Assembly (NCBI GenBank): GCA_947564465.1 | Contig: CANOCV010000020.1 | Coordinates: forward strand, 1-51,602 | Direction of reading: 5' to 3' | DNA length: 51,602 nucleotides | Source: an uncultured Roseburia sp. | GTDB taxonomy: Bacteria; Bacillota; Clostridia; Lachnospirales; Lachnospiraceae | Shown: in pieces, positions 8,260 to 16,602 of the stretch | Layout: each line of letters starts with the position of its first letter | How positions within the stretch are numbered: the first letter of the stretch is position 1 | Translations under genes and position numbers: made by a program | The notes under the pieces: model-generated | What the model was told of the DNA's origin: nothing | The model's input: only the letters and a program-made list of their open reading frames with translations | Database searches by the model: none

Positions 8260-8976
8260 CTAATCATCTATAATTTTTCCGTCAATGCAAATGGTTATGG
8301 TCTGCCACGGAATAAATTTTCCGCTTTCCTGCAAGGCTTTTTTTGCAGCTATCTCAAGCCCTCCGCAGCAGGGAACTTCCATCCGCAGGATGGTAACGCT
8401 TTTGATATCGTTATTTTTTATTATTTCCATTATCTTTTCACTGTAATCAACAGAATCTAGTTTTGGACAGCCAATCAGCGTGGCTTTTCCCTTCATAAAA
8501 TCCTCATGGATGTTTGCATAAGCGTATGCGGTACAGTCAGCCGCGATCAGCAGTTTAGCTCCGTTAAAATAAGGGGCGTTCACAGGAGCCAGCTTAATCT
8601 GGCAGGGCCATTGGCCGAGCCGTGACACTGCTGCCGGCGTATGGGAAGGAGTGTTTTCCGTTTTCGGAGGCACTATTTGGCGTACCTGCGTACCCGGACA
8701 GCCCGCATGGGACATTTTTATGTCCGGCTCCTTCATCTTCTTTTGTTTGGCAGCAAGAACAGCGGCTTCATCATATGCGGGCGCTTCCCGTTCCTCGAAG
8801 CTGATGGCACCGGCAGGGCACTCCGGCAGGCAGTCGCCCAAACCGTCACAGTAATCCTCACGGGTAAGCGCTGCTTTACCGTCAATGATTTCAATTGCCC
8901 CTTCGTGGCAGGCCGCGGCACATGCGCCGCAGCCATTACATCTGTTCTCATCAATTTTTATTATTTTCCTGATCAT
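8260..8976 (-). CDS. 4Fe-4S ferredoxin-type protein with C-terminal domain
   Basis: The N-terminal part of this 238-residue protein is a ferredoxin fold. The first cluster motif is C13-x2-C16-x2-C19-x3-C23, in RCNGCGACAAACHEGA. The second is incomplete: C43, C49 and C53 in YCDGLGDC and ECPAGAI, with Leu where the second Cys would be expected. A charged linker (about 65-95) leads to a C-terminal domain with further cysteines (CPGTQ, ADCTAY, GCPKLD, PCCGGLE), which may bind a cluster or act in redox chemistry. It is first in a minus-strand unit with the cupin and hcp, and it probably passes electrons to Hcp or a related reductase. A TAGGAGGA site precedes the start. Confidence 0.85.
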   Translation of the reverse strand: MIRKIIKIDENRCNGCGACAAACHEGAIEIIDGKAALTREDYCDGLGDCLPECPAGAISFEEREAPAYDEAAVLAAKQKKMKEPDIKMSHAGCPGTQVRQIVPPKTENTPSHTPAAVSRLGQWPCQIKLAPVNAPYFNGAKLLIAADCTAYAYANIHEDFMKGKATLIGCPKLDSVDYSEKIMEIIKNNDIKSVTILRMEVPCCGGLEIAAKKALQESGKFIPWQTITICIDGKIIDD

Positions 8977-9106
8977 TTTGTATTCCTCCTAATCTGGATA
9001 CCATGTTCTATCTTTTCTTACAGCGAGCCCCCTTGACTTTATGTTTATATTTTATTGATAATTTGTTTTTTAACGACCGCAACAATAGTAAGAGGGTGAA
9101 AATTAT

Positions 9107-9148
9107 TGGCTCCTGGCCAATAGCAGGAAAGCTTAAAGTCAGGAGCCA
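9107..9148 (-). terminator. Hairpin downstream of the large surface-protein gene
   Basis: TGGCTCCTG and CAGGAGCCA form a perfect 9-bp stem just beyond the stop at 9155. On the minus strand it is followed by AATAATTTTC, a modest T-rich tail. It may also protect the converging 3' end. Confidence 0.5.
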
Positions 9149-9154
9149 TTTGAA

Positions 9155-12100
9155 TTATTTTCTGTGATAAAGTTTTTCCCATTTGACAGTGCTAAGCTTA
9201 CCGACGCTGTAATAATAAGCTAACAGGAAAAAGATTGCCGTAAAAGCCAGCAGTTTGCGAAGTTTTCCGCCCTTTGCTGCCCAATGAGCCAGAGCCGAGA
9301 TCCTTCTTCTTGCTTCCTCCTGTGTCATTTCTTCGATGTCGGTGGTGAAGTACAAAAGCAGATAAGCAAATCCGGCAACCATCGCCAGGGTCGCATATAT
9401 TTCTACATGTACTGTATCTGCGGTTTTAGGCTCCGCAGGTGGATTTTCCGCTACTCCCCGGATTTCCACTTCTGTCTGCCGGGTATTGGTATTCCCCGCA
9501 TGATCAATGGCCGTTACGCTAAGGCTGTGTTTTCCGGGTGTAGAAATATCTACCGTAAACTGATAGTTTGTCACGATGCTATTTTCAAAATTTTTGCCGG
9601 AGACAGACGTTTCCCTTCCTCCGTCTACGCAGTAGGTGATAGCGGCGATTCCGCCGGTAACTTGACTGCCGTCTGCGTCATCTTTCACCGTTATACATAC
9701 GGATGCCGTATCTGTAAAGAGGTCGGACAGCGCACCGTTTTCTGAGGAGAAAGAAATTTCCGGCGCATTATCTTCCACAATAAGTCCGCCGCCCTGTGAG
9801 GTAAGGTTTTTTTCTGTGGAAATATTTCCTGCCTTGTCGCTGCAGGTTACGGTGACGGTTCCCTTAAAGTCCTCCGTAATGGCAATTCGTAACACCGGTT
9901 TTCCGTTCTCTGTCTTTATCCGCGCCGTGCTCTTTGTAGAGATCCCTTTTTGGGGCATTCTTTTAACAGCTGCTTCTTTTACGCCGCTTCCTTCCTCCGT
10001 GACAGGGATGGTAATAATCAGGTTTTTTTTGCGAATAATCCAGCCGGACAGGTTGGTGTAGCCTTTGTTAAAAGAAACCTTTCCCAGTACCGGTGCAATA
10101 TCATCCACCCACTTTGCGTAGAGAGTTACCTTGCGGGAAGTACTGTTGGTTTCCACGGATCGCTCAAAGTCCCATCGATTTCCCTGTGTTCCGTTTTTAT
10201 CCATATACCAGCCTTTAAAGCTGTATCCTTTTCTTGTCGGGGAGTCCACTGTCTGTACAAATCCGCCATAGCGTATCCTTTGTGTCTTTGGTGCGGTCTG
10301 GTCTGCGCCGTTCAAATCAAAGTGAACCTCATAAACGTCTCTGTCATAGTACACACTTAAGGTCAGCGTGCCGTCTTCTCTTACAGTACCGGAGCTCTTT
10401 CTGCCCGTATGCCCCGTGTTTTCCGTAAATCCCGCAAAAATCTTTGCCTTTGCCGTTACCGTATCTCCGATGGTTCCTGTCAGATATTCCGTCTCGGGTG
10501 CTTTGGTGTAGCCGTTCCCTTCTACATTCTGCAGATAATGCTCCACCGTATAGTTTGCCTGACGGTTTCTGATGGTCACTGAAACCTGTCTTGTGCTCTC
10601 GTTTCCTGCATGATCAACAGCGGTAACGCTTAAGGTATGTTCTCCCGCGTCGGTTATCGCGACGACAAACTCATAAGAGGTAACGATGCCGTTGTCAAAA
10701 TTCGGATTCTCCACCTCTGTTTCCTGTCCGCTGTCTATCCGGTAGGCCACGCGGGAGATACCGCCCGAGACAACATTGTCTGAATCGTCGGAAACATGCA
10801 CATTTATAGATACAGAGTCATAAAACCATTCAAAAAGATCTCCGTTTTCTACGGAAAAGCCAATCTCAGGCGCGTTGTCTTCCACAATGATACCGCCATC
10901 CTCGGCCGTGACGGATTTTTCTGCCGAGATATTCCCCGCTTGGTCGCTGCAGACCAGGATAATCCTGCCTGAAAAATCCTCATCAATGGCAAGCCTTGCG
11001 GCGGTTTGTCCGTCTTGTGTGATGATATCGGCTTTTTTGGTTGCAGCCGTGTCGTTGTTTGAGCGTTTGGAGGATACCTTCGCTGCCGCCGGCGTATCCG
11101 TTCCGTTTGGCAGCAGCGTGTAGCTTGCCTCTTTTACGCCGCTACCTTCTTCTATAACGGGGACGGTAATAATCAGGCTCTTTTTGCGGATGATCCAATG
11201 AAAGAGGTCTTTATATCCTGTATTAAAGGAGGCCTCTTCTAAAACAGGGGCAATGTCGTCCACCCATTTTGCATAGAGAGTAATCTTGCGTTCTTCTGTA
11301 TTGTTTTCCACGGTCTTGTCAAAATCCCAACGGCAGTCATTTGTCCCCTCCGTATCCATATACCATCCTATAAAATGGTAGCCTCTTCTTACCGGTTCCT
11401 CCACCGATTCCAGCAGTCCGCCGAAGCGTACGGTCTGTGTATCCGGGGCGACTCCGTGTCCTCCGTTTAAATCGAACGCTATTTCATAGACGTCTCTGTC
11501 ATAGTACAGCTTTAATATAAGCGAACCGTCTGCCGTTACCGTACCGGAAGGGATTCTTGATGTATGGGAAGTATTTTCCGTAAACCCGTCATAGTCCTTT
11601 GGATCTGCGGTTACGGTTTCTCCTAAAAGTGCCGTCAGGTGTTCCGTATCGGAAATATCTCTTGTATAGCCGTCTCCGGTTATATCCTGCTTATAATGCT
11701 CCACAAGATATGGTGTATCCACCGGTTCCCATTCGGCATAAAGGACGGTATCCTGCTCTAACGTAAAACTGCTTCCCGCGGGATAGGAGGTACCTGTCCC
11801 ATCTGCCTGAGTGTTCCATCCGGCAAAGACGTAACCGATGCGGGATGGTCCTGCGGCAACAGAAAGTGACGGAGATTGAAAAGTGATTGTGTTATGTACG
11901 TTGGCGTAACGGAGGTCCGTCTCGGCCGGCGGTGTGACATCGCCGCCCTGTGCGTCATAGGACAGGGTAACTTCCTGTTTATAAATGCCATAGAAGGCAG
12001 TGCTTCCTTCTATGGTAAGCTCGAAATCCGGTGCAATGTCTCCGGCATATTTTGTATTATCCCGTTCCCAGCCTACCGGTATCCAGCCCGCCATTTGTTT

Positions 12101-14206
12101 TAAGGCGGGTGTTGTGACCGTCTTATCGGCAATTTCTATGCTTTCGGATTGTCCCGCTCCGCCGGAATAAAAGACGGCGGTCAGAGTTTCCTTAAATGTG
12201 GCATACAGGCTTGTATCTTCGGTGATCTCGAATTCGTCGCTCGCCTGATAGAATTCGCCGCTTCCGTCTGCTTTTGTGTTCCATCTGTCAAAAAAGCATC
12301 CTTCACGGATAAGATTTTCACCGGATTTCACGGTAACGGTATCTCCGTCTGCGTATCTGTTGTTATCCGTCACTGTCCCCTGTGCGCCATTGCTGATATA
12401 CGTCACATAAAGACCGTATTGCGGATTTGTGGTTGAGAGGACAACCTGGTTCGTCTCTTTATTCAATACGGGGTACCATGTTTGGGCAGAATTACCGATA
12501 TCATGGAAGAAAATCTTTTTCATATCCCGTTCCTGCAAGATATAACCTTCTCTGCCTTCGGCGATGACATAGCCTTCGGATGCCTGAAGATATATATCGA
12601 CCGGATAATTCAAAGAAGAACTAATTTGTATTTTCCGGAGAAGATTACGTTGAAGATCAAGGTCCAGATAAATACTGTCCATGCCGTTCGTTGCACTGCC
12701 TGTGCTAAAGTGTACATTGCTGGACAAATCAAAAATACTTTTATCGGAAGATAAATTCAGGCTGGCATGTGCGAGATAAAATATCGCCCCGCTTCCTTCA
12801 TAACCGGGATAGGTACTCTGGTTTCCCTCAAAATAGCCGCCATGCAGATAAGTTTTCGAATCCGTATACCCGATATCGAAAATACATCCGCCTTTGCCGG
12901 CAGAAGTGTTGTTTATAAAGTTACCTCCATAGATAGCCAATTCATTTTGCGCGTTATAGAAAAAACCGCCGCCATAACCGCTTAGTGTTCCCTGATGCTG
13001 TATTGTTGCCGATGTCGTCTTATTGTTTTTATATGTTCCGCTGTTTATCGTGATTTTACTTTTGCGGGCAAACATTGCTCCGCCGTAAGATATGGACGAG
13101 CAGTTTTCAATGATTGCATTATTGAAAATTGCCGTTGCATCGTCCATGCAAAGAACGGACCCGCCGCCGTAGCTTCCGTCTGTTTTATATGAGATTTCCA
13201 ATCCGTTTTTGAAGAAGTTTTGAATGTGGCAGCCGTCATCCAAGGTGATCTTACCGCCGTTTACTTCTATGAAAGAATAGCTTGACGGTACAGAGGCGCC
13301 CTCCAAAGTAATATTCGAAAGAGATAAGCTGCAATTCATACTTACCAAAAAGAGAGCGCTCGCATTTCCTCTGACAATCGTTCCGCCTCCGTTGATGATT
13401 ACGTTTCCGTTTATTGTCAGGTGTCCGTTTATTGTCAGGGTTACTCCCGGCTCTATTGTAAGCGTTCCGCTATTTAAAGTACCGCCTGACCAGGTGGTAT
13501 TTTGAGTGATTGTACCGCATGTCGGGCTTGATGCCGGGCCGTCTGCTTTGATTTCGACAAATTCCGTCAGATGAGGAGCTTCTACTATAACGGTAATTTC
13601 CGGCAGCGTAACTCCGTCTGCAAGTGTATAGGATTTTGGCAATATTGGCGTAAAAGTATAGGTTCCCTCTGTCTCACAGTCATATTTTGGTGTGCCTGCC
13701 CATGAGATGTCCTCAATATGGATGGTTTCCCTTTGGGGAGGTTTTGGCAAATCTGTTGTATGGTTTTCTGATGCCGTATCTAATGACTCCGGGGCTTTTG
13801 TCTCCGTGTCTTGTATTGTTTCCGTTTCGGTTGTTTCTGCTGACAGGATATCCATGATTTCTATTTTGGATGTCTCTGTTTCCGGAGCCGTTTCGAGTTC
13901 TCTTCCCGGAGCAGTTAATGCTGCGGTTTGATCTTCTTCACCGGAACTATGACATACCGCTTCTAATGTGTCGGGAAGCTTTAGATTCTCAGGCGATGTT
14001 CCTGTATCAACGTTTTGCAGCTTTATATCCGCGGGCAAATCCGAAAAAGACACAATCGTTCGCTGTTCGTTTTTTGATATTTCTTTTCCATATACGGAAT
14101 AAGTAAAAAATTCAGAGGGTAAAAATGTAATAATCAGGCAAATACAGAGCAGTATTGCCGTCAGGCGACGTTTGGCAGAATTTCTTTGAGCTTGCAGCGT
14201 ATTCAT
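9155..14206 (-). CDS. Giant sortase-anchored surface protein (beta-helix, InlB-type repeats, Ig-like modules)
   Basis: This 1683-residue protein starts at the ATG at 14206, placed 8 bp after AGGAAGG; a GTG nine bases earlier is less likely. It has a signal peptide (about 1-40) and a Thr/Glu-rich stalk (about 45-165). A parallel beta-helix-like region follows, with GTLTIEPGVTLTINGHL and NNTSAGKGG steps (about 230-560). Then come InlB/List-Bact repeats (FDRWNTKADGSG, FAGWNTQADGTG, FIGWYMD, FKGWYMD). Two tandem units of roughly 330 residues each join a VEHY-type repeat, an InlB-type repeat and an Ig-like DDIAPVL domain. The C-terminus has a PKTAD sorting-type motif, a hydrophobic helix, a charged segment and a second helix. 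It probably works in adhesion or interaction at the cell surface. The divergent class B sortase at 14566 is the natural partner. Confidence 0.85.
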   Translation of the reverse strand: MNTLQAQRNSAKRRLTAILLCICLIITFLPSEFFTYSVYGKEISKNEQRTIVSFSDLPADIKLQNVDTGTSPENLKLPDTLEAVCHSSGEEDQTAALTAPGRELETAPETETSKIEIMDILSAETTETETIQDTETKAPESLDTASENHTTDLPKPPQRETIHIEDISWAGTPKYDCETEGTYTFTPILPKSYTLADGVTLPEITVIVEAPHLTEFVEIKADGPASSPTCGTITQNTTWSGGTLNSGTLTIEPGVTLTINGHLTINGNVIINGGGTIVRGNASALFLVSMNCSLSLSNITLEGASVPSSYSFIEVNGGKITLDDGCHIQNFFKNGLEISYKTDGSYGGGSVLCMDDATAIFNNAIIENCSSISYGGAMFARKSKITINSGTYKNNKTTSATIQHQGTLSGYGGGFFYNAQNELAIYGGNFINNTSAGKGGCIFDIGYTDSKTYLHGGYFEGNQSTYPGYEGSGAIFYLAHASLNLSSDKSIFDLSSNVHFSTGSATNGMDSIYLDLDLQRNLLRKIQISSSLNYPVDIYLQASEGYVIAEGREGYILQERDMKKIFFHDIGNSAQTWYPVLNKETNQVVLSTTNPQYGLYVTYISNGAQGTVTDNNRYADGDTVTVKSGENLIREGCFFDRWNTKADGSGEFYQASDEFEITEDTSLYATFKETLTAVFYSGGAGQSESIEIADKTVTTPALKQMAGWIPVGWERDNTKYAGDIAPDFELTIEGSTAFYGIYKQEVTLSYDAQGGDVTPPAETDLRYANVHNTITFQSPSLSVAAGPSRIGYVFAGWNTQADGTGTSYPAGSSFTLEQDTVLYAEWEPVDTPYLVEHYKQDITGDGYTRDISDTEHLTALLGETVTADPKDYDGFTENTSHTSRIPSGTVTADGSLILKLYYDRDVYEIAFDLNGGHGVAPDTQTVRFGGLLESVEEPVRRGYHFIGWYMDTEGTNDCRWDFDKTVENNTEERKITLYAKWVDDIAPVLEEASFNTGYKDLFHWIIRKKSLIITVPVIEEGSGVKEASYTLLPNGTDTPAAAKVSSKRSNNDTAATKKADIITQDGQTAARLAIDEDFSGRIILVCSDQAGNISAEKSVTAEDGGIIVEDNAPEIGFSVENGDLFEWFYDSVSINVHVSDDSDNVVSGGISRVAYRIDSGQETEVENPNFDNGIVTSYEFVVAITDAGEHTLSVTAVDHAGNESTRQVSVTIRNRQANYTVEHYLQNVEGNGYTKAPETEYLTGTIGDTVTAKAKIFAGFTENTGHTGRKSSGTVREDGTLTLSVYYDRDVYEVHFDLNGADQTAPKTQRIRYGGFVQTVDSPTRKGYSFKGWYMDKNGTQGNRWDFERSVETNSTSRKVTLYAKWVDDIAPVLGKVSFNKGYTNLSGWIIRKKNLIITIPVTEEGSGVKEAAVKRMPQKGISTKSTARIKTENGKPVLRIAITEDFKGTVTVTCSDKAGNISTEKNLTSQGGGLIVEDNAPEISFSSENGALSDLFTDTASVCITVKDDADGSQVTGGIAAITYCVDGGRETSVSGKNFENSIVTNYQFTVDISTPGKHSLSVTAIDHAGNTNTRQTEVEIRGVAENPPAEPKTADTVHVEIYATLAMVAGFAYLLLYFTTDIEEMTQEEARRRISALAHWAAKGGKLRKLLAFTAIFFLLAYYYSVGKLSTVKWEKLYHRK

Positions 14207-14369
14207 TCGACACACCTTCCTAACATTTTATTTTTGGATATTATTACTTATATCACGTTTCTTTAACATAATTTTCCTGATCATATTATACATGAATCAT
14301 TATGCCTAATTCAAGTATATAACATATAAATTATATGTAAAAAATGTATACGAACCGTTAAAATCAGTG

Positions 14370-14404
14370 TATAATTATGGTAAAAACCAACAATAGATGG
14401 TTGG
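14370..14404 (+). promoter_or_regulatory. TATAAT box and small hairpin upstream of sortase 1
   Basis: A perfect TATAAT (14370-14375) without a convincing -35 is followed by a CCAAC / GTTGG hairpin (14387-14391 with 14400-14404) and ATTTT. It lies in the divergent region between the surface-protein and sortase genes. The rest of 14207-14430 is AT-rich, and I see no gene in it. Confidence 0.35.
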
Positions 14405-14430
14405 GATTTTCAAGATGTGCAAGAGCTTGA

Positions 14431-14565
14431 GGAAAGCAAAGCTCTCCCGGGAGCGCAGGATATGACGAGCCGTCCTGCGATATCATAAGCGTTGGCGCCA
14501 CGTGGTCCGGCGGAACGATTGTGCGGGGGCCGGTAAATGTGGAGCTGTGGAATGGAAGAGGATTT
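14431..14565 (+). pseudogene. Possible remnant of a beta-helix surface-protein gene fused in frame to sortase 1
   Basis: This GC-richer stretch is open in the sortase frame after a TGA at 14428. It reads DEPSCDIISVGATWSGGTI, which resembles the surface protein's SSPTCGTITQNTTWSGGTL (shared P, C, I and the TWSGGT block). TIVRG follows, and that string also occurs in the surface protein. Either a fragment of a related gene was left here by recombination, or the sortase has an unusual N-terminal extension. Because the sortase has its own ATG and ribosome site at 14566, I favour the remnant. Confidence 0.35.
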
Positions 14566-15333
14566 ATGGAAAATAAAAAAGTATTCAGATGGGTAAAAGC
14601 GGTTCTTTTGCTGATTATGGTAATATGCCTGGTTCAAGTCGGTCGGGCATATGCGTTATCAGTCGGGCATAAAAGAGAGCGGGACAGCTTAAGAGATTCT
14701 CTGGGTGAAGAAAAGATGTCGGAGGAACAAAGAGCCGAGGAGGAGGCTTCTGAGGTTCATAAGATATTAAAAAAGTACGTGAAGCTTTCGACAGTTAACC
14801 AGGATTTGGCGGGTTGGATTACGATTGAAGGAACAAATATTGATTATCCGGTTATGCAGTGTGAAGATGACGAATATTATCTTTCCCACAACTTTTATGG
14901 CGAGGAGGATCGATATGGCTGCCTGTATGTAAGAGAGCGGGCGGACGTCAATACACCGGGAACAAATTTTATTATTTACGGGCATAATATGAAAGACGGC
15001 GCTATGCTTGGAGATTTGGATAAATATGAGAGTGAGGAATTTTGTGCAAATCATTCCATGATTTTGTTTGACACGCTTTATGAGAAGCGAACGTATGAGA
15101 TTATAGCCGCTTTTCGGACACGGCTGTATGAAGAGGATGAAGAGTTCAAGTATTATCAGTTTTATCAGGCGGATACGGAAGAGGAATTTGCCAGTTTTTA
15201 TGATAATATAAAGAAAATATCGTTATATGATACGGGCGTCACCGCAGAATTTGGGGATACGTTTCTTACGCTTTCTACCTGTGACTATTATGCAGAGAAT
15301 GGCAGGTTTGTGGTGGTCGCGAAGCTTCTGTAA
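14566..15333 (+). CDS. srtB: Class B sortase (copy 1)
   Basis: This 255-residue transpeptidase has an N-terminal membrane anchor (about 10-30), a charged helical stalk and the catalytic domain. The triad is visible: H140 in IYGHNM, C239 in LSTCDYY and R247 in GRFVVVAKL. The WITIEGTNIDYPVMQ and EYYLSHNF blocks are typical of class B enzymes, which attach proteins bearing a C-terminal sorting motif to peptidoglycan. The ATG follows GGAAGAGG; an upstream in-frame GTG at 14521 is judged part of a gene remnant. It is divergent from the large surface protein with a PKTAD motif, its likely substrate. A spore-maturation pair follows 51 bp downstream. Confidence 0.92.
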   Translation: MENKKVFRWVKAVLLLIMVICLVQVGRAYALSVGHKRERDSLRDSLGEEKMSEEQRAEEEASEVHKILKKYVKLSTVNQDLAGWITIEGTNIDYPVMQCEDDEYYLSHNFYGEEDRYGCLYVRERADVNTPGTNFIIYGHNMKDGAMLGDLDKYESEEFCANHSMILFDTLYEKRTYEIIAAFRTRLYEEDEEFKYYQFYQADTEEEFASFYDNIKKISLYDTGVTAEFGDTFLTLSTCDYYAENGRFVVVAKLL

Positions 15334-15384
15334 TAATTGCGGTTGTTTTTTCATAGAATTTAGAAAAATGACCGGGATGATGAT

Positions 15385-15987
15385 ATGAATTATTTATGGG
15401 GCGGTATGATTCTGATCGGTATTGTATTTGCGGGTTTTAACGGTACTTTGCCCGCGGTAACGGAGGCGGCTTTGGATTCCGCAAAAGAGGCGGTAACACT
15501 TTGTATTACAATGATGGGTGTTATGTCATTTTGGGTCGGAATTATGAAAATTGCAGAAAAGGCAGGAATTATAGACGGGGCGGCAAAAAAAATGGCTCCC
15601 TGTCTTTCCTTTTTGTTTCCGGAGGTTCCCAAGTCTCATCCGGCAAACCGCTATATAGCAACAAATATGATTGCCAATATTTTTGGATTGGGATGGGCGG
15701 CAACGCCTGCGGGCTTAAAGGCGATGGAAGAGCTTGGGAAATTGAATATAGAAAGAAACGGACCAAGGAATGCACATATAGCAACCAGGGAAATGTGTAC
15801 GTTTTTAATCATTAACATCTCCTCCCTGCAGCTGATTCCTGTCAATATTATTGCATACCGAGGTCAGTACGGCAGCGTAAATCCGTCTGTTATTATAGGT
15901 CCCGCGATTCTTGCAACCTGTGTGAGCACATTGATTGCGGTTGTGTTCTGTAAGATTATGTATTGCGGTAGGAGGTCTGTTAGATGA
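15385..15987 (+). CDS. spmA: Spore maturation protein A (nucleoside-recognition/Gate domain)
   Basis: This 200-residue integral membrane protein matches SpmA in length and sequence features: an N-terminal WGGMILIGIVFA helix, GVMSFWVGIMKIAEKAGI, the MIANIFGLGWAATPAGLKAM core and REMCTFLIINISSLQLIP. In Bacillus, SpmA and SpmB are needed for full spore-core dehydration and heat resistance. The 4-bp ATGA overlap with the next gene couples the pair. Their presence supports a spore-forming host, although spm genes persist in some strains that rarely sporulate. Confidence 0.92.
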   Translation: MNYLWGGMILIGIVFAGFNGTLPAVTEAALDSAKEAVTLCITMMGVMSFWVGIMKIAEKAGIIDGAAKKMAPCLSFLFPEVPKSHPANRYIATNMIANIFGLGWAATPAGLKAMEELGKLNIERNGPRNAHIATREMCTFLIINISSLQLIPVNIIAYRGQYGSVNPSVIIGPAILATCVSTLIAVVFCKIMYCGRRSVR

Positions 15988-16508
15988 AGGTTCTGCTGTT
16001 TTTATCGGACGCGATGATACCGCTGCTGATTTTTAGTATTGTAGGATATGGGATTATGCAAAAGCAGAAGGTATATGATGATTTTATTGAGGGGGCGAAG
16101 GATGGTTTTCGTACCGTAATAGATATAATGTCGACGCTGATCGGGCTTATGGTGGCGGTGGGAGTCTTGCGGGCGTCCGGTTTTTTGGAGTTTGTTTCAG
16201 GAGGGCTTGCCGTGGTGACGGAGAAAGTCGGGTTTCCGGCAGAGCTGCTGCCGGTATCCGTGGTAAAAATGTTTTCGTCGTCAGCGGCAACAGGGCTGCT
16301 TTTGGATATATATAAGCAATACGGAACGGATTCTTTTCTTGGGCTTTCGGCGTCATTGATTTTAAGCTCCACGGAGACAATATTTTATACCATGTCAATA
16401 TATTTTATGACGGCTAAAGTGACAAAGACGCGGTATACATTAGCCGGAGCGCTTTTGGCAACGGCTGGCGGAATGGCAGTGAGCATTTTGCTTGCAGGGA
16501 TGATGTGA
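15984..16508 (+). CDS. spmB: Spore maturation protein B
   Basis: This 174-residue membrane protein of the Gate-domain family has the SpmB landmarks: PLLIFSIVGYGIMQK, VYDDFIEGAKDGF, MVAVGVLRASG and the SSTETIFYTMSIYF segment. It acts together with SpmA in the spore membrane. Its AUG overlaps the spmA stop by 4 bp, with AGGAGG upstream inside spmA. A promoter for the next gene begins just past its stop. Confidence 0.92.
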   Translation: MKVLLFLSDAMIPLLIFSIVGYGIMQKQKVYDDFIEGAKDGFRTVIDIMSTLIGLMVAVGVLRASGFLEFVSGGLAVVTEKVGFPAELLPVSVVKMFSSSAATGLLLDIYKQYGTDSFLGLSASLILSSTETIFYTMSIYFMTAKVTKTRYTLAGALLATAGGMAVSILLAGMM

Positions 16509-16514
16509 ACGCTC

Positions 16515-16543
16515 TTGTTATCCGACATGAATTGTGCTAGAAT
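16515..16543 (+). promoter_or_regulatory. Sigma-A-type promoter for the cysK-like gene
   Basis: TTGTTA (16515-16520), a 17-bp spacer and TAGAAT (16538-16543) lie 60 bp before the start codon. No T-box or S-box leader is visible in the short 5' region. Confidence 0.6.
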
Positions 16544-16602
16544 GCTTAGAGCGTGTTGTAGAAAGAAATGCTTGATCCGAGCGGAAAGAGGAGCAGAGAA
16601 GT

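Noticed and set aside
8641..9036. Plus-strand frames over the 4Fe-4S protein gene
   Set aside because: They run opposite to a gene with strong cysteine motifs and show no family resemblance or ribosome site.
14387..14520. Structured leader upstream of sortase 1 as a known riboswitch
   Set aside because: Small hairpins can be drawn, but no conserved riboswitch core was recognised and the region reads better as an in-frame gene remnant.
16509..16602. Possible T-box or S-box leader before the cysK-like gene
   Set aside because: The promoter-to-start distance is about 60 bp and no conserved T-box or SAM-aptamer sequence is visible.
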